64,000 bases of DNA. It comes from Streptomyces sp. NBC_01497 (GTDB lineage: Bacteria; Actinomycetota; Actinomycetes; Streptomycetales; Streptomycetaceae). The notes below the pieces were generated by a model. The model was not told the origin of the DNA. It made no database searches and saw nothing but the letters and a program-made list of their open reading frames with translations. Positions 46,789 through 55,658 of the stretch are shown piece by piece (the stretch's first letter is position 1; each line of letters opens with the position of its first letter). A program made the position numbers and the translations under genes. The DNA lies in the NCBI RefSeq assembly GCF_036250695.1, contig NZ_CP109428.1, positions 248,001-312,000 of the forward strand. Reading direction: 5' to 3'.

Positions 46789-47070
46789 TCAGCCAACCAG
46801 CCGGCGCGCACCGCACCGACCGCTTCGGCCAAACCCGCGTAGTCGCCAAACAACATGAGAGGCCCGCGGGGGCTGTGACATAGAAAGTGCGATTGCCAGA
46901 TCAATGTCCGGGGGGATGACGACGGACCCAAGCAGCCCCCGGAGCAGGCGGGCGCCGGCCACGATGCAGGCGGAGACGAGGGTGAAGCCGATCACGCTGA
47001 GCAGCCAAGGACTGGGGCGGAGGCGGTCGCTCAGTGGGTGGGTGTGACTGAGCGGGGGTGGGAAAGCCAC
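46789..47070 (-). CDS. possible small membrane protein
   Basis: A frame of 93 residues starting GTG at 47070 with GAGGTG seven bases upstream, divergent from the flavoprotein gene. The first part holds a plausible membrane segment (WLLSVIGFTLVSACIVAGARLL), but the last third is Arg-rich and looks like it runs into the transposase relic. It could be a truncated gene or chance. Weak support. Confidence 0.3.
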   Translation of the reverse strand: MAFPPPLSHTHPLSDRLRPSPWLLSVIGFTLVSACIVAGARLLRGLLGSVVIPPDIDLAIALSMSQPPRASHVVWRLRGFGRSGRCGARRLVG

Positions 47071-47119
47071 TTGTTGTCACCTCAGTGCACAAGGGGCGAC
47101 ACAGGGTTACGATCAACCT

Positions 47120-48511
47120 ATGACGGACGAGCGCTATGACGTGATTGTGATCGGTACCAGCCAAGGCGGCCGATTCCTGCCCGTAGATCTCGCCAAGGCA
47201 GGCAAGAGAGTGGCCCTCGTCGAGCGCGATCATCTAGGTGGGGTCTGCGTGAATACCGGGTGCACCCCGACCAAGACAATGGTCGCCAGCGCGCGCCTCG
47301 CTCACCAGGCGCGGCGCGGGGCGGAATACGGCGTGCGGACCGGTCCAGTATCAGTCGACCTCGTAGCCGTGCTGGAGCGTAAGCAGGCCATGGTCGCGGG
47401 CGCGCGGGAAAATTACGCAAGCCGTCTGGCACAGGACGGGCTCGACCTGATTGAAGGAGAGGCTCGCTTCACGGGGCCAAAGACAATCGAGGTCGCCTTG
47501 AAAGACGGTGGGACGCTGGGGATCAGCGCGCCGGTGATCGTTATCGACACGGGCACGAGACCCAAGCCCCTGGCTATCCAGGGTGCACACGACGTCCCTG
47601 TCTTGTACTCCACCTCGATCATGGGGCTGGACGTGCTCCCGAAGCATTTGATTGTCCTCGGCGGCGGTTACATCGGGCTCGAGTTCGGGCAGATGTTCCG
47701 CAGGTTCGGAAGCAAGGTCACAATCATCCAGACGGGTCCGCGCCTACTGGCAGCAGAGGACGATGACATCAGTGACGAGGTTGCTGCAATCTTGCGCGAC
47801 GACGGGATTGCCGTCATGACCTCGACAACCCCGGAACGGGTCGAGAAGAGTGACTCCGGGGGAGTACGGCTCACCATTCGCACAGCCGATGGCGAGCAGC
47901 AGATCGAGGGCTCCCACCTGTTGTCGGCCATCGGCCGGATTCCCAACACAGAAGCCCTCGCACTGACCGCGGCCGGTGTCCGGCTGCTGGACAACAGCTC
48001 CATCGAGGTCAATGAGTACTTGGAAACCTCTGTCCCCGGTGTCTACGCAATGGGAGACGTCAAGGGTGGTCCGGCCTTCACTCACCTGTCCTACGATGAC
48101 TACCGGATCCTGCGCGCTAACCTGCTGGGCGGCGAAAAGGTAAGCACACAGGGGAGGCTCGTTCCGTACGCTGTGTTCATCGACCCGCAACTTGGTCGTG
48201 TCGGCATGTCCGAGCGGCAAGCGAGGGAGCAGAACCTCACCGTACGCGTTGCCAAGGTGCCGATGAGTTCTGTCATCCGGGCTCTTGAAACCGGGGAAAC
48301 ACGTGGCTTTATGAAGGCTGTCATCGACGCGCGCACCCAACAAATCCTCGGTGCCGCTGTCCTAGGCGCCGAAGGCGGTGAGATCATGACAATCATCCAG
48401 GTCGCCATGCTCGGCAAGCTCCCGTATACCGCTATGGCGAATGCCATCTTCACGCATCCGTTGCTGGCCGAGGGCCTCAACAGCCTCTTCCAGGCAGTCG
48501 ACTCTCACTGA
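47120..48511 (+). CDS. mercuric-reductase-like FAD disulfide oxidoreductase
   Basis: A 463-residue flavoprotein with FAD-binding N-terminus DVIVIGTSQGGRFLPVDLA and the redox disulfide GGVCVNTGCTPTKTMVASA. The NAD(P) site is KHLIVLGGGYIGLEFGQMF. The second FAD motif is GVYAMGDVKGGPAFTHLSYDDYRIL. A C-terminal dimerisation domain ends AIFTHPLLAEGLNSLF. The vicinal C-terminal cysteines of true MerA and the N-terminal heavy-metal-binding domain are both absent, and no merR/T/P genes are near. Mercury reduction is therefore unlikely. It fits the broader family of RclA/YkgC-like oxidoreductases active under oxidative or copper stress. Start ATG 47120. Confidence 0.88.
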   Translation: MTDERYDVIVIGTSQGGRFLPVDLAKAGKRVALVERDHLGGVCVNTGCTPTKTMVASARLAHQARRGAEYGVRTGPVSVDLVAVLERKQAMVAGARENYASRLAQDGLDLIEGEARFTGPKTIEVALKDGGTLGISAPVIVIDTGTRPKPLAIQGAHDVPVLYSTSIMGLDVLPKHLIVLGGGYIGLEFGQMFRRFGSKVTIIQTGPRLLAAEDDDISDEVAAILRDDGIAVMTSTTPERVEKSDSGGVRLTIRTADGEQQIEGSHLLSAIGRIPNTEALALTAAGVRLLDNSSIEVNEYLETSVPGVYAMGDVKGGPAFTHLSYDDYRILRANLLGGEKVSTQGRLVPYAVFIDPQLGRVGMSERQAREQNLTVRVAKVPMSSVIRALETGETRGFMKAVIDARTQQILGAAVLGAEGGEIMTIIQVAMLGKLPYTAMANAIFTHPLLAEGLNSLFQAVDSH

Positions 48512-48702
48512 TCATTCAGAACGAAGGATCTTGTGGGCCAGAGTTGGTTGAAGTGTCGGCAGGATTTCTCTGCTATCTGCTGATCTTGTGCCTGATGACC
48601 TCTGGGAACGTAAGGATGCGTTGCTCCCGGTTCATGCGCCGCGACGGCAGCGATACCCAGGGAGGCAGCCAGCCGTCCTGCCCTGCCAGGCGTCGTTTAC
48701 GT

Positions 48703-49445
48703 GAGTCTGCGGTAGCCGGTCAGCCAAGACATGGTGCGTTCGATGACCCAGCGTCGGCGTCCGGGTCGTTCGCTGGACTCGATGCCCTTGCGGGCGATAC
48801 GGACCCCGATGTGCTTGCCCCACAACCATTTCCGCAGGTGGGGGACGTCGTACGCTTTGTCGGCATGGAGACGCTGAGGCTTGGACCGGGCTGCGTGGGA
48901 TTCGTGTCCCATGTGGAAATGGGACAGCATCGGCTTCAGCCCAAGGCTGTCGTGGGTGTTGGCCGCGGAGAGTCCGACGCGTAAGGGCACTCCGTTCGCG
49001 TCCGACAGGACATGCATTGTGGAACCGTGCTTACCCCGGTCCACGGGGCCCGGACCTGCAAGTTCGCCCCCTTTTTCGCGCGAACATGAGCCGAGTCCAG
49101 GACTGCTCGGGACAGGTCGACCAGGCCCTGCTCGCCGAGGAGTTGCAGAACCCTCTGATGCAGCCGGCCCCAGACCCCGGCACGGGACCAGATGACGAAG
49201 CGGCGGTGCACGGTCGACTTCGACGCTCCGAAGCACGGCGGCAGCGATCGCCAGACGCAGCAGCTGACCAGCACATAGATGATCGCGGCGAAGACCGCCT
49301 CATCGTCGATGTTCGCCACCCTGCCGCCCTGCGGCCGCACACGCGCCGCGGGCAACAACGGCCGCGCTATCTCCCATAACCCAGCCGGCACAATCCAGTC
49401 CCGACGAGCCCTGTCCATAGAAACGATCTACCTCAACCGGCCATG
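48703..49445 (-). pseudogene. IS5-family element remnant lacking its C-terminal end
   Basis: Nearly identical over most of its length to the 45476 element. It has separate OrfA (DWIVPAGLWEIARPLLPAARVRPQGG through DSAHVRAKKGAN) and OrfB (LSDANGVPLRVGLSAANTHDS through RRWVIERTMSWLTGYRRL) frames around an A5G run. The left side stops inside OrfB at about 48703. The right side has a degenerate terminal repeat (CCATGTAGGAGGCGGCC). Confidence 0.85.
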
Positions 49446-49454
49446 TAGGAGGCG

Positions 49455-49735
49455 GCCTTACCCGTGAAGCCGGTCGGGCGCAGTGAAGTGACGGCCGAGG
49501 CGAGTTTGTCGAAGCGGGTCGCGATCGCGCGGAACTGCTTGAGGCGGTTGAAGCAGCGTTCGACCACGTTACGGTTCTGGTAGAGCTCGCGGTCGAAGGT
49601 CGGCGGTCCGCCGCCGGCCTCGCCTCGCCGCCGACGGTTGGCCTTTTGGCCGACCTACTCGGGGATCACGGTCTGAATGCCCGCGCTTGCGCAGGCCCTG
49701 GCGGATCGTCTGGGACGAGTACGCCTAATGGGAAG
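49455..49735 (-). pseudogene. IS5-family C-terminal fragment, a different subgroup
   Basis: On the minus strand it reads AYSSQTIRQGLRKRG, then in a shifted frame RRRRGEAGGGPPTFDRELYQNRNVVERCFNRLKQF and ATRFDKLASAVTSL (quoted in parts). This is the classic IS5-subgroup ending with the catalytic Glu in VERCFNRLK. The rest of the gene is missing and the ends are not visible. Confidence 0.75.
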
Positions 49736-49858
49736 TGAAGGCCCAGTGGCAGCTGACCTTCAAGGGCGCGAGTCGAGCCATTGAGTGTGCCCGGGCCTGA
49801 GAGCGCTGTTGACAAGACGAGGCTGCCTCGCGCGCAGCAAGTCTGGGCATGGGTGCTC

Positions 49859-51155
49859 GGGCCTTGTCTCCTGATGTTGAACACTCGAGACACTGGATCC
49901 TGAGGGTCTAAGAACGGACATCTCGTGGTCATGAAGAACTGCCCGCCGGGGTTCAAGGCGGACGCGGTCGCGCTGTACGAGTCGCGGCCCGGTGCGACGA
50001 TCAGGTCGGTCGCCGCCGATCTGGGGATCAATGCGGAGACCCTGCGGAACTGGGTGAGGGCAGCCGGCGTGAGTCGCCCTCGGGGACGCCGGACGCAGGA
50101 ACCGGCCGAGCCGTCGGCCCCGCTGGAGGCGGAGAACGCGGCTCTGCGGAAGAAGGTCCGCGAGCTGGAGGAGGAACGCAAGATCCTGCGGAAGGCGGCG
50201 AAGTATTTCGCCGGGGAGACGCGCTGGTGAATCGCTTCCAGTGTGTCGCCGACCTCCAGCGCCGGTACGGCGTGAAGCGGCTGTGCAGCATCCTCGGCAT
50301 CGCCCGCTCGAGCTTCTATTACTGGCGCCGGACGGCTGTGGCCCGGGCCGCCCGGCAGCGGCCGACGCACAGCTCGCCATCCGGATACGGGCGGTGCACC
50401 AGGAATCGGAAGCTCCTACGGAGCCCGGAGAATCACCGCCGGGCCCCGCGAGACGAACGGTGAGGCGGTCAATCACAAGCGGGTCGCCAGGCTCATGCGG
50501 GCGTCCGGGATCGAAGGATTCCGGTTGCACCGCCGGCACCGCACCACCGTCCCCGACCCGGCCGCGGCCAAGGCTCCGGACCTGATCGGCCGCGACTTCA
50601 CCGCGGGCAAGCCGAACATGAAGTACGTCGGCGACATCACCTACCTGCCCGTCGAGGGCGGGAAGTTCTGCTGCCTGACGACCGTCACCGACCCCGCCTC
50701 GCGCCGTCTGGCCGGCTGGGCGACCGCCGACCACATGCGCACGGATCTCGTGACCGACGCGCTGGCGGCAGCGATCCGCACCCGCGGCAGCCTCGCCGGA
50801 TCGATCACGCACACCGACCACGGAGCCCAGTACACGAGCAGGGCCTTCGCCCAAGCCTGCAGGTCAGCAGGGGCCCGACAGAGCATGAGCGCGGTCAGGT
50901 CTAGCGCGGACAACGCACTCGCCAAGTCCTTCAACACGACCTTCAAACGCGAGACCCTGCAAGGACAAAAGAACTGGCCAACCGAGCGCGAGGCCCACCT
51001 CGACGCCTTCAGACGGTTCCACCGCTACAAACCCGACGCCGACACTCCCGCCTCGGACAACGATCACCGATCGCCTTCGAAAACACCTTCCACCCCACAC
51101 CAACTACGCTGACACACGCCGCATAACCCGTGTTCAGGATCCGACGTCAAAGCCC
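49859..51155 (+). mobile_element. IS3-family element, copy B, orfB frameshifted
   Basis: Same element as that at 19418. OrfA is intact from ATG 49931 to 50230 (MKNCPPGFKADAVALYESRPGATI). OrfB begins GTG 50227, breaks near 50360 and recovers. It then reads from 50495 RASGIEGFRLHRRHRTTVPDPAAAKAPDLIGRDF through VGDITYLPVEGGKFCCLTTVTD, HTDHGAQYTSRAFAQACRSAG and NALAKSFNTTFKRETL. There the catalytic Glu of the family (ALAESF) is replaced by Lys (ALAKSF). It is therefore inactive twice over. The outer ends GGGCCTTG and GGGCTTTG are imperfect repeats. Confidence 0.85.
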
Positions 51156-51477
51156 TCAAACATCCGCGACAGACGGCCGTACCCCTGGCCCGCAATCAGC
51201 CGAACTGACTCACCGAACCTCCCCGCAACACATTGAGCGTCAGGTCAAACGTAGCTCGGAACGCCGCGCCTCGCCGTGCTGGGCCAGGCCGCTCACCTGC
51301 GAAAAACCCGTTGTGACAGAGATCGGACGGCAAGGCATCATCGGCAACCGCCCTGAAAGCCCACACAGGAGGTGGCGAGCTGGGCGCGATCATGGGACAG
51401 TTAGGGAGTACAGCTAGAACGTGTGTAACGTCCGCACCTCACTATGTGAGCACTTGACCCTCCTGGGGGCCATCGAC
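51156..51477. other. intergenic upstream of the molybdoenzyme gene
   Basis: About 320 bases with no recognised gene. TGGGGG lies about nine bases before the ATG at 51478 and is the probable ribosome site. Confidence 0.35.
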
Positions 51478-52077
51478 ATGCCTGTAATTTCCCGCGGCTT
51501 CCACGGTAGGCGCTCGGAGTCCGAGCACAAGCTGCCGCCAGGCCAATACGAGACCCACGACTTCCCAGTCCTATCAGCAGGGCCGACCCCAAGGGTTCCT
51601 GTCGATACCTGGCGTTTCAAGGTGAGGACTGAAAGCGGCACTCTCCACGAGTGGAGTTGGGCAGACTTCTTGGCGCTGCCGACTGAAAAGCCGCGGGTCG
51701 ACCTACATTGCGTCACCAAATGGTCCAAGTTCGACACGCGATGGACCGGGGTCTCACTTGACCTGCTACTCGCGGACGTGGAGACGTCCGCCGAGTACGC
51801 GCTCGTCCACTCGTATGGCGGCTACACAACCAATCTCCCCCTTGAGGACCTCCTCGACGGGAAAGCATGGATCGTCCACCAGTTCGAGGGCGAGGAGCTG
51901 GACCCGGAGCACGGAGGCCCGGCGCGCCTACTCGTCCCGCATCTCTACCTCTGGAAGTCAGCGAAGTGGGTTCGCGGAATCGACATGCTCGTCGACGATG
52001 AGCCTGGGTTCTGGGAGAGCGCCGGATACCACGAATATGGAGACCCGTGGCGGGAGCAACGCTACCAGGGCGACTAG
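51478..52077 (+). CDS. sulfite oxidase-like (MsrP/YedY-type) molybdopterin enzyme
   Basis: A 199-residue protein containing only the molybdopterin-binding oxidoreductase domain. The molybdenum ligand cysteine lies in VDLHCVTKWSKFDTRWTG. It is followed by the conserved ALVHSYGGYTTNLPLEDLLDG, GGPARLLVPHLYLWKSAKWVRGIDML and the final GFWESAGYHEYGDPWREQRY. No Tat signal or heme domain is present, so it is probably cytoplasmic. Its substrate is unknown. Its usual partner is a ferredoxin reductase, found here at 40556 rather than adjacent. The ATG at 51478 is preferred because an upstream frame start lacks a ribosome site. Confidence 0.88.
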   Translation: MPVISRGFHGRRSESEHKLPPGQYETHDFPVLSAGPTPRVPVDTWRFKVRTESGTLHEWSWADFLALPTEKPRVDLHCVTKWSKFDTRWTGVSLDLLLADVETSAEYALVHSYGGYTTNLPLEDLLDGKAWIVHQFEGEELDPEHGGPARLLVPHLYLWKSAKWVRGIDMLVDDEPGFWESAGYHEYGDPWREQRYQGD

Positions 52078-52264
52078 AACCGCTCCAGGCCGTTGCGCCG
52101 CTTTTGCCCGGTTCTTCATCCCAAGCAGGGATGGCAGTCCTGACTGATAAGTGGCAGGGCGTTCCAGTCTTCTGAGTCAGGAATCCTATCTGTGCCAGTC
52201 CGCACTCAGGCGTGAGCCTTGCGGTCTCGGATCATCCTGGCCTATGCAACCGGGACTTCCAACA

Positions 52265-52500
52265 AGGACGTTGTGGCGTAATTGGGGTCAACGGCGCCCG
52301 CGGTGGACCACTGGCAGGCCCGCCTCGTCGAGCACAGGATTGCGTGGCCTGGGCGGCACGCCCGGCCCGGCAGCCCCGCACGGTGAGCGACGAGCAAGTG
52401 ACAGACCCCATGGCCACAACCCTGGAACGCACCCCGAATACGACGCACTGGTCGACCCGGTCTATGGCCGAGAAGACGGGCCTGTCCGCAGTCGACGGTC
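52265..52500 (+). pseudogene. IS630-family transposase N-terminal fragment
   Basis: The frame that includes VSDEQVTDPMATTLERTPNTTHWSTRSMAEKTGLS is the helix-turn-helix region of IS630-type transposases. That region usually reads THWSTRSMA...TGLS followed by a second helix. The element is cut directly afterwards and merges into unrelated sequence. It may be the same family as the element at the window start. Confidence 0.65.
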
Positions 52501-52578
52501 TCCCTCGTCTGGAGACCCTTCGGCCTTTGGGTAACACCGGGATCCTGTGATCCGTCGCGGGGTGGAGCACCGAAGGCT

Positions 52579-53880
52579 GTGGTCGTGGACTTGGTTCGTC
52601 AGGGCGTCTTGCGCGATGAGTTCGCGGAAGTGTCGCGCTTCCGTTCAGAGTTGTACGACGGGGTGCTGTGCACGGACGGGCCAATTCGAGTGCTGGTCGA
52701 TTTCGCGCTGGTGCCTGACTATACCGCCATGATCACGAAGCTCTGCACGGCGGGGTTCAACCAGCGGGCCGGTATCGCACGGCTGCGTCATTTCCCGGTC
52801 GGGGTATCGCTACCGAGAGCGGTGAATGGTGAATGGTGAACTGATTGTGGCCGACGTAGCTGCAACCCGGCACCCACACAACGGCAGACCAGGCCTTTTG
52901 CCACACGTTCGGCCGAGGCGATAGCCACGCTGGAAACCGGCCGCGCGTTCGGGACCACGCTGCTCGACACGGTCCACAAGGCGCCCGCCGCGGGCGTCCC
53001 GGCAGTAGCCTCCGTGCAGATCCGAGAGTGGCCGAACGGCCGGACGACGTAGAGGTCCTGGTCGTGCTGGACGCCGGATGCGACACCCCGCGCGTCGCCC
53101 GCCCGCTGGCGGGCTGCTGCCCGTCGAGATCCTCAGCCAGCTTCACTCGGAACGAGTGATTCGACGTCCGAGACCCTCCGCAAGGAGTTGAGCGTGGCCA
53201 AAACCACGAGTGGTCGGGTGCGCAAGCGCAGCGGCGGGGTCGTCTTCGGCGACACCGCAACCTGGGGCACCGAGCCTCCGTGACGGTCACGGACCCCCGA
53301 CCCTATCGCAGGCGACCGCGTCGGCATGAAACTGATTGCATCCGCAGCTGACCCGCGGGGCCGCACAGCTCGGCCACGCCGGCCTGCCTACCGTCCCCGA
53401 GGGCACTGTCATCCCCGGATTGAGGAGAAACTGCCCAGCGGCGGGGTCGACAAGCCAGTACGGCTATGGCAGTCGCGCGCCGCCACCGCGGAAGCAGACG
53501 CCGACCACTGCCGGCGGTCCTACCTCCACCGCTTCGACATCAAGCGGACATTCCGGTTCATTGCTCTTGGATGAACCGAGCCTGGGTGAATCTAGGCTTC
53601 GCAGCCGGGAAGCGGCTGACCGGTGGGCTCGGCTTGTGCTCGCCGCGTGTGCCCAGCTCCGACTCGCACGACCGCTACTCGCCGACCTCCGCAGGCCGTG
53701 GAAGAAGCCGCCTGAAGGCGAACAGGCTGACATCGCCCGCGTCCGGAGATGGCTCGGGACACGCACGCGAAGGCCAATCCACCGACGGATACACCGAAGC
53801 CGACCCGCCCCGGGCTTGAGGAAGCACAGCCTGATCCTCCGCCACGGCCTGGGCAGAATCTTCGGCACCGGGGAGGCGTT
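52579..53880 (+). pseudogene. NF041680-type transposase, heavily decayed
   Basis: Scattered pieces in several frames follow the order of this transposase. They are VDLVRQGVLRDEFAEVSRFRSELYDG and GPIRVLVDFALVPDY, a stop at 52837, then LETGRAFGTTLLDTVHKAP near 52950 and GGVVFGDTATWG near 53240. HRFDIKRTFRF follows near 53540, then REAADRWARLVLAACAQLRLARPLLADLRRPWKKPP near 53620-53710 and a terminal LGRIFGTGEAF. It has multiple stops and frame changes. It is related to the relic at 18605. Confidence 0.7.
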
Positions 53881-54368
53881 CAGCCGCCCTGCCCATCACA
53901 AAGTCGGCACGAACCGCGTAGAGCCTCGAGCTGGGATGGAGAAGCTGGGGACCGCCGCTCACCGCGCGGGTAGCCACCATCGGGCGCGTACTGCACGGAT
54001 CGTCAGGCATCGCGGCGGCCCCTGCGAAGGCCATCTCGCCGGGAGCAGAGGACGCTTCTGCGGGCGAGGGTGCCATGACGCAGAGGGCAGCTTCGTATCG
54101 CCCGTTCAGGCAAACGACTGAGCAGTGGTCGCTTGGCGTCTCCTTTGGTGGGGGCCGGGGAAGAGGCCAAGCCGATCTGGCGTAGATGGATCATGCATAG
54201 AAACAGGCCAGAATGGGAGGGTGGAGGTGCTGACGGGCATCTTGGACGGAGACCCCCAGCCCCAGTGGCTTAGGTGACCGGTCGTTCACCCGGGCGGACT
54301 GAGTGCCACCTCTCGGTCCGCCTGGGCCGGCGAGTCCCGCCGAGACGGCATGATGGACTATGTGGGTG
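53881..54368. other. intergenic upstream of the replication module
   Basis: About 490 bases without a recognised gene, leading into the iterons at 54369. Any promoter for the replication operon and any partner sequences of an origin should be sought here. Confidence 0.4.
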
Positions 54369-54395
54369 CTTCAGTCGCTTCGGTCGCTTCAGTCG
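54369..54395. repeat. iteron array: three tandem 9-bp units
   Basis: Three direct units, CTTCAGTCG, CTTCGGTCG and CTTCAGTCG, without gaps, about 150 bases upstream of the prim-pol start. The same unit recurs at 54514 and, twice in each orientation, beyond the 3' end of the operon. Tandem short repeats of this kind upstream of replication genes are typical initiator-binding sites. Confidence 0.75.
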
Positions 54396-54513
54396 CTGGC
54401 CGCCCCCAATATCGTCGTCGTGGACCGGACGACCCCGGCGACACGCGCGGCAGTCCACGGCTCGGCGTCCCACTCGAATAAGGCTTCGCTAGTCTATGTT
54501 CGCCATTGGGTCG

Positions 54514-54522
54514 CTTCAGTCG
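54514..54522. repeat. iteron unit, single
   Basis: One more CTTCAGTCG, preceded by a partial unit (GGTCG) and located 20 bases before the prim-pol start codon, between the array and the gene. It could also act in autoregulation by blocking translation or transcription. Confidence 0.65.
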
Positions 54523-54542
54523 CTGCAAAGGGGGTGCGCCCT

Positions 54543-55658
54543 ATGCCCGTCGACCAGGCTGTGATGCCCTACAGCAGTTCAACGTCCTCAGCAAGGGCCC
54601 CAGTCGTCCCCGATCCTGCGTCCGTCGCGCACTGGTGCGCCAGCCAGGGGTGGCCGGTGCATCCGCTCACTCCAGGACGCAAAACACCTGCCGCGAACTG
54701 CCGCCGCTGCTCCGGGGCCAACCACGAACGACCTCGGTGCACTTGCAAAGAGTCCGGGCGGTGGTGCCACGGCTTCCACAGCGCCACGCTAGACCCCGCC
54801 CTCATCGACCGATGGTGGCGCCTTGAGCCACGCTTCGGAATCGGTGTCGCGTGCGGCGCGGCAGGACTGGTCGTAGTAGACATCGACGCCCACCCCGGGC
54901 CACTCCCAGTACGGAGCCAACTACTCCCCGGAATCCCCATTCCCGAGGGGGTTGACCTCTCCGGCCTGGAAAACGGCTACCACACTCTGGGTGTGCTAGC
55001 TGCGCTGCGCGACCAGCCCAGTCCGGCAGACGACCTCGCGACGCTGCGCGTGCGCACGCCTTCAGGAGGGCTGCACGTCTGGTACCGGGCCCGCCCAGGG
55101 CGGCCGTTTCAATCATCATCAGGTTCGGGCGGGAAGCGCGCGCTTGCCTGGCAGGTCGATATACGAGCCCGTGGGGGCTACATCATTGCCCCCGGAACGC
55201 GGACGGACGCGGGACGTTACGTTCCGGTGAGCGACGTCCTCAAGCCAGCCGAGCTACCGAATTGGCTAGCAGACGAACTGGACCGTACCCATCACTCCCC
55301 GACGGCCCCGTCGGCCCGGGAGGCGAGCCTCCCGCCGCGGGCCCAGCTCGCCGTCGCTGCTGCCCGCGGCGAGGGGTCAAAGGGTGCGTTGCGCCTTATG
55401 GGCAACACACTTGCTGAGGTCTCACTCTGCGGCTCGCAATCAGAAGGCGCGGGGTTCAGCGAGAAACTTAACCGCGCCGCCTATACAGCGGGCGGGCTGG
55501 TGGGGGCAGGACTCCTCTCAGAAGCCGAAGCCCGCAGCACGCTCCTGCATACGGCCCTTTCCGCCCGGCCCGGGCAAGAAGCCCGTGCCAGCAGTATCAT
55601 CCGCAGCGGCCTCGCAGCGGGGATGCGGGCGCCCTTCCGACCGGGAGGCCTGCCGTGA
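54543..55658 (+). CDS. bifunctional DNA primase/polymerase (prim-pol, AEP superfamily)
   Basis: A 371-residue protein of the archaeo-eukaryotic primase superfamily. The metal-binding motif is VVVDIDAHPG (Asp113, Asp115). The second motif is RTPSGGLHVWYR (His178), and the third metal/nucleotide residue is in WQVDIRARGGYIIAPGT (Asp206). A Cys-rich insert before the core (NCRRCSGANHERPRCTC, then GRWCHGFH) is common in actinobacterial versions and probably binds zinc. It would prime and possibly extend DNA at the element's origin. ATG 54543 has AAGGGGG about nine bases upstream. The 61-codon extension runs through the iterons and is not believable. It overlaps the helicase start by GTGA. Confidence 0.88.
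   Translation: MPVDQAVMPYSSSTSSARAPVVPDPASVAHWCASQGWPVHPLTPGRKTPAANCRRCSGANHERPRCTCKESGRWCHGFHSATLDPALIDRWWRLEPRFGIGVACGAAGLVVVDIDAHPGPLPVRSQLLPGIPIPEGVDLSGLENGYHTLGVLAALRDQPSPADDLATLRVRTPSGGLHVWYRARPGRPFQSSSGSGGKRALAWQVDIRARGGYIIAPGTRTDAGRYVPVSDVLKPAELPNWLADELDRTHHSPTAPSAREASLPPRAQLAVAAARGEGSKGALRLMGNTLAEVSLCGSQSEGAGFSEKLNRAAYTAGGLVGAGLLSEAEARSTLLHTALSARPGQEARASSIIRSGLAAGMRAPFRPGGLP

Noticed and set aside
47120..48511. Mercury-resistance locus
   Set aside because: The flavoprotein lacks the C-terminal vicinal cysteines and there are no merR, merT or merP genes beside it.
54360..54542. Start of the prim-pol gene 61 codons earlier
   Set aside because: It would translate through the iteron array into low-complexity sequence, and the ATG at 54543 has its own ribosome site.
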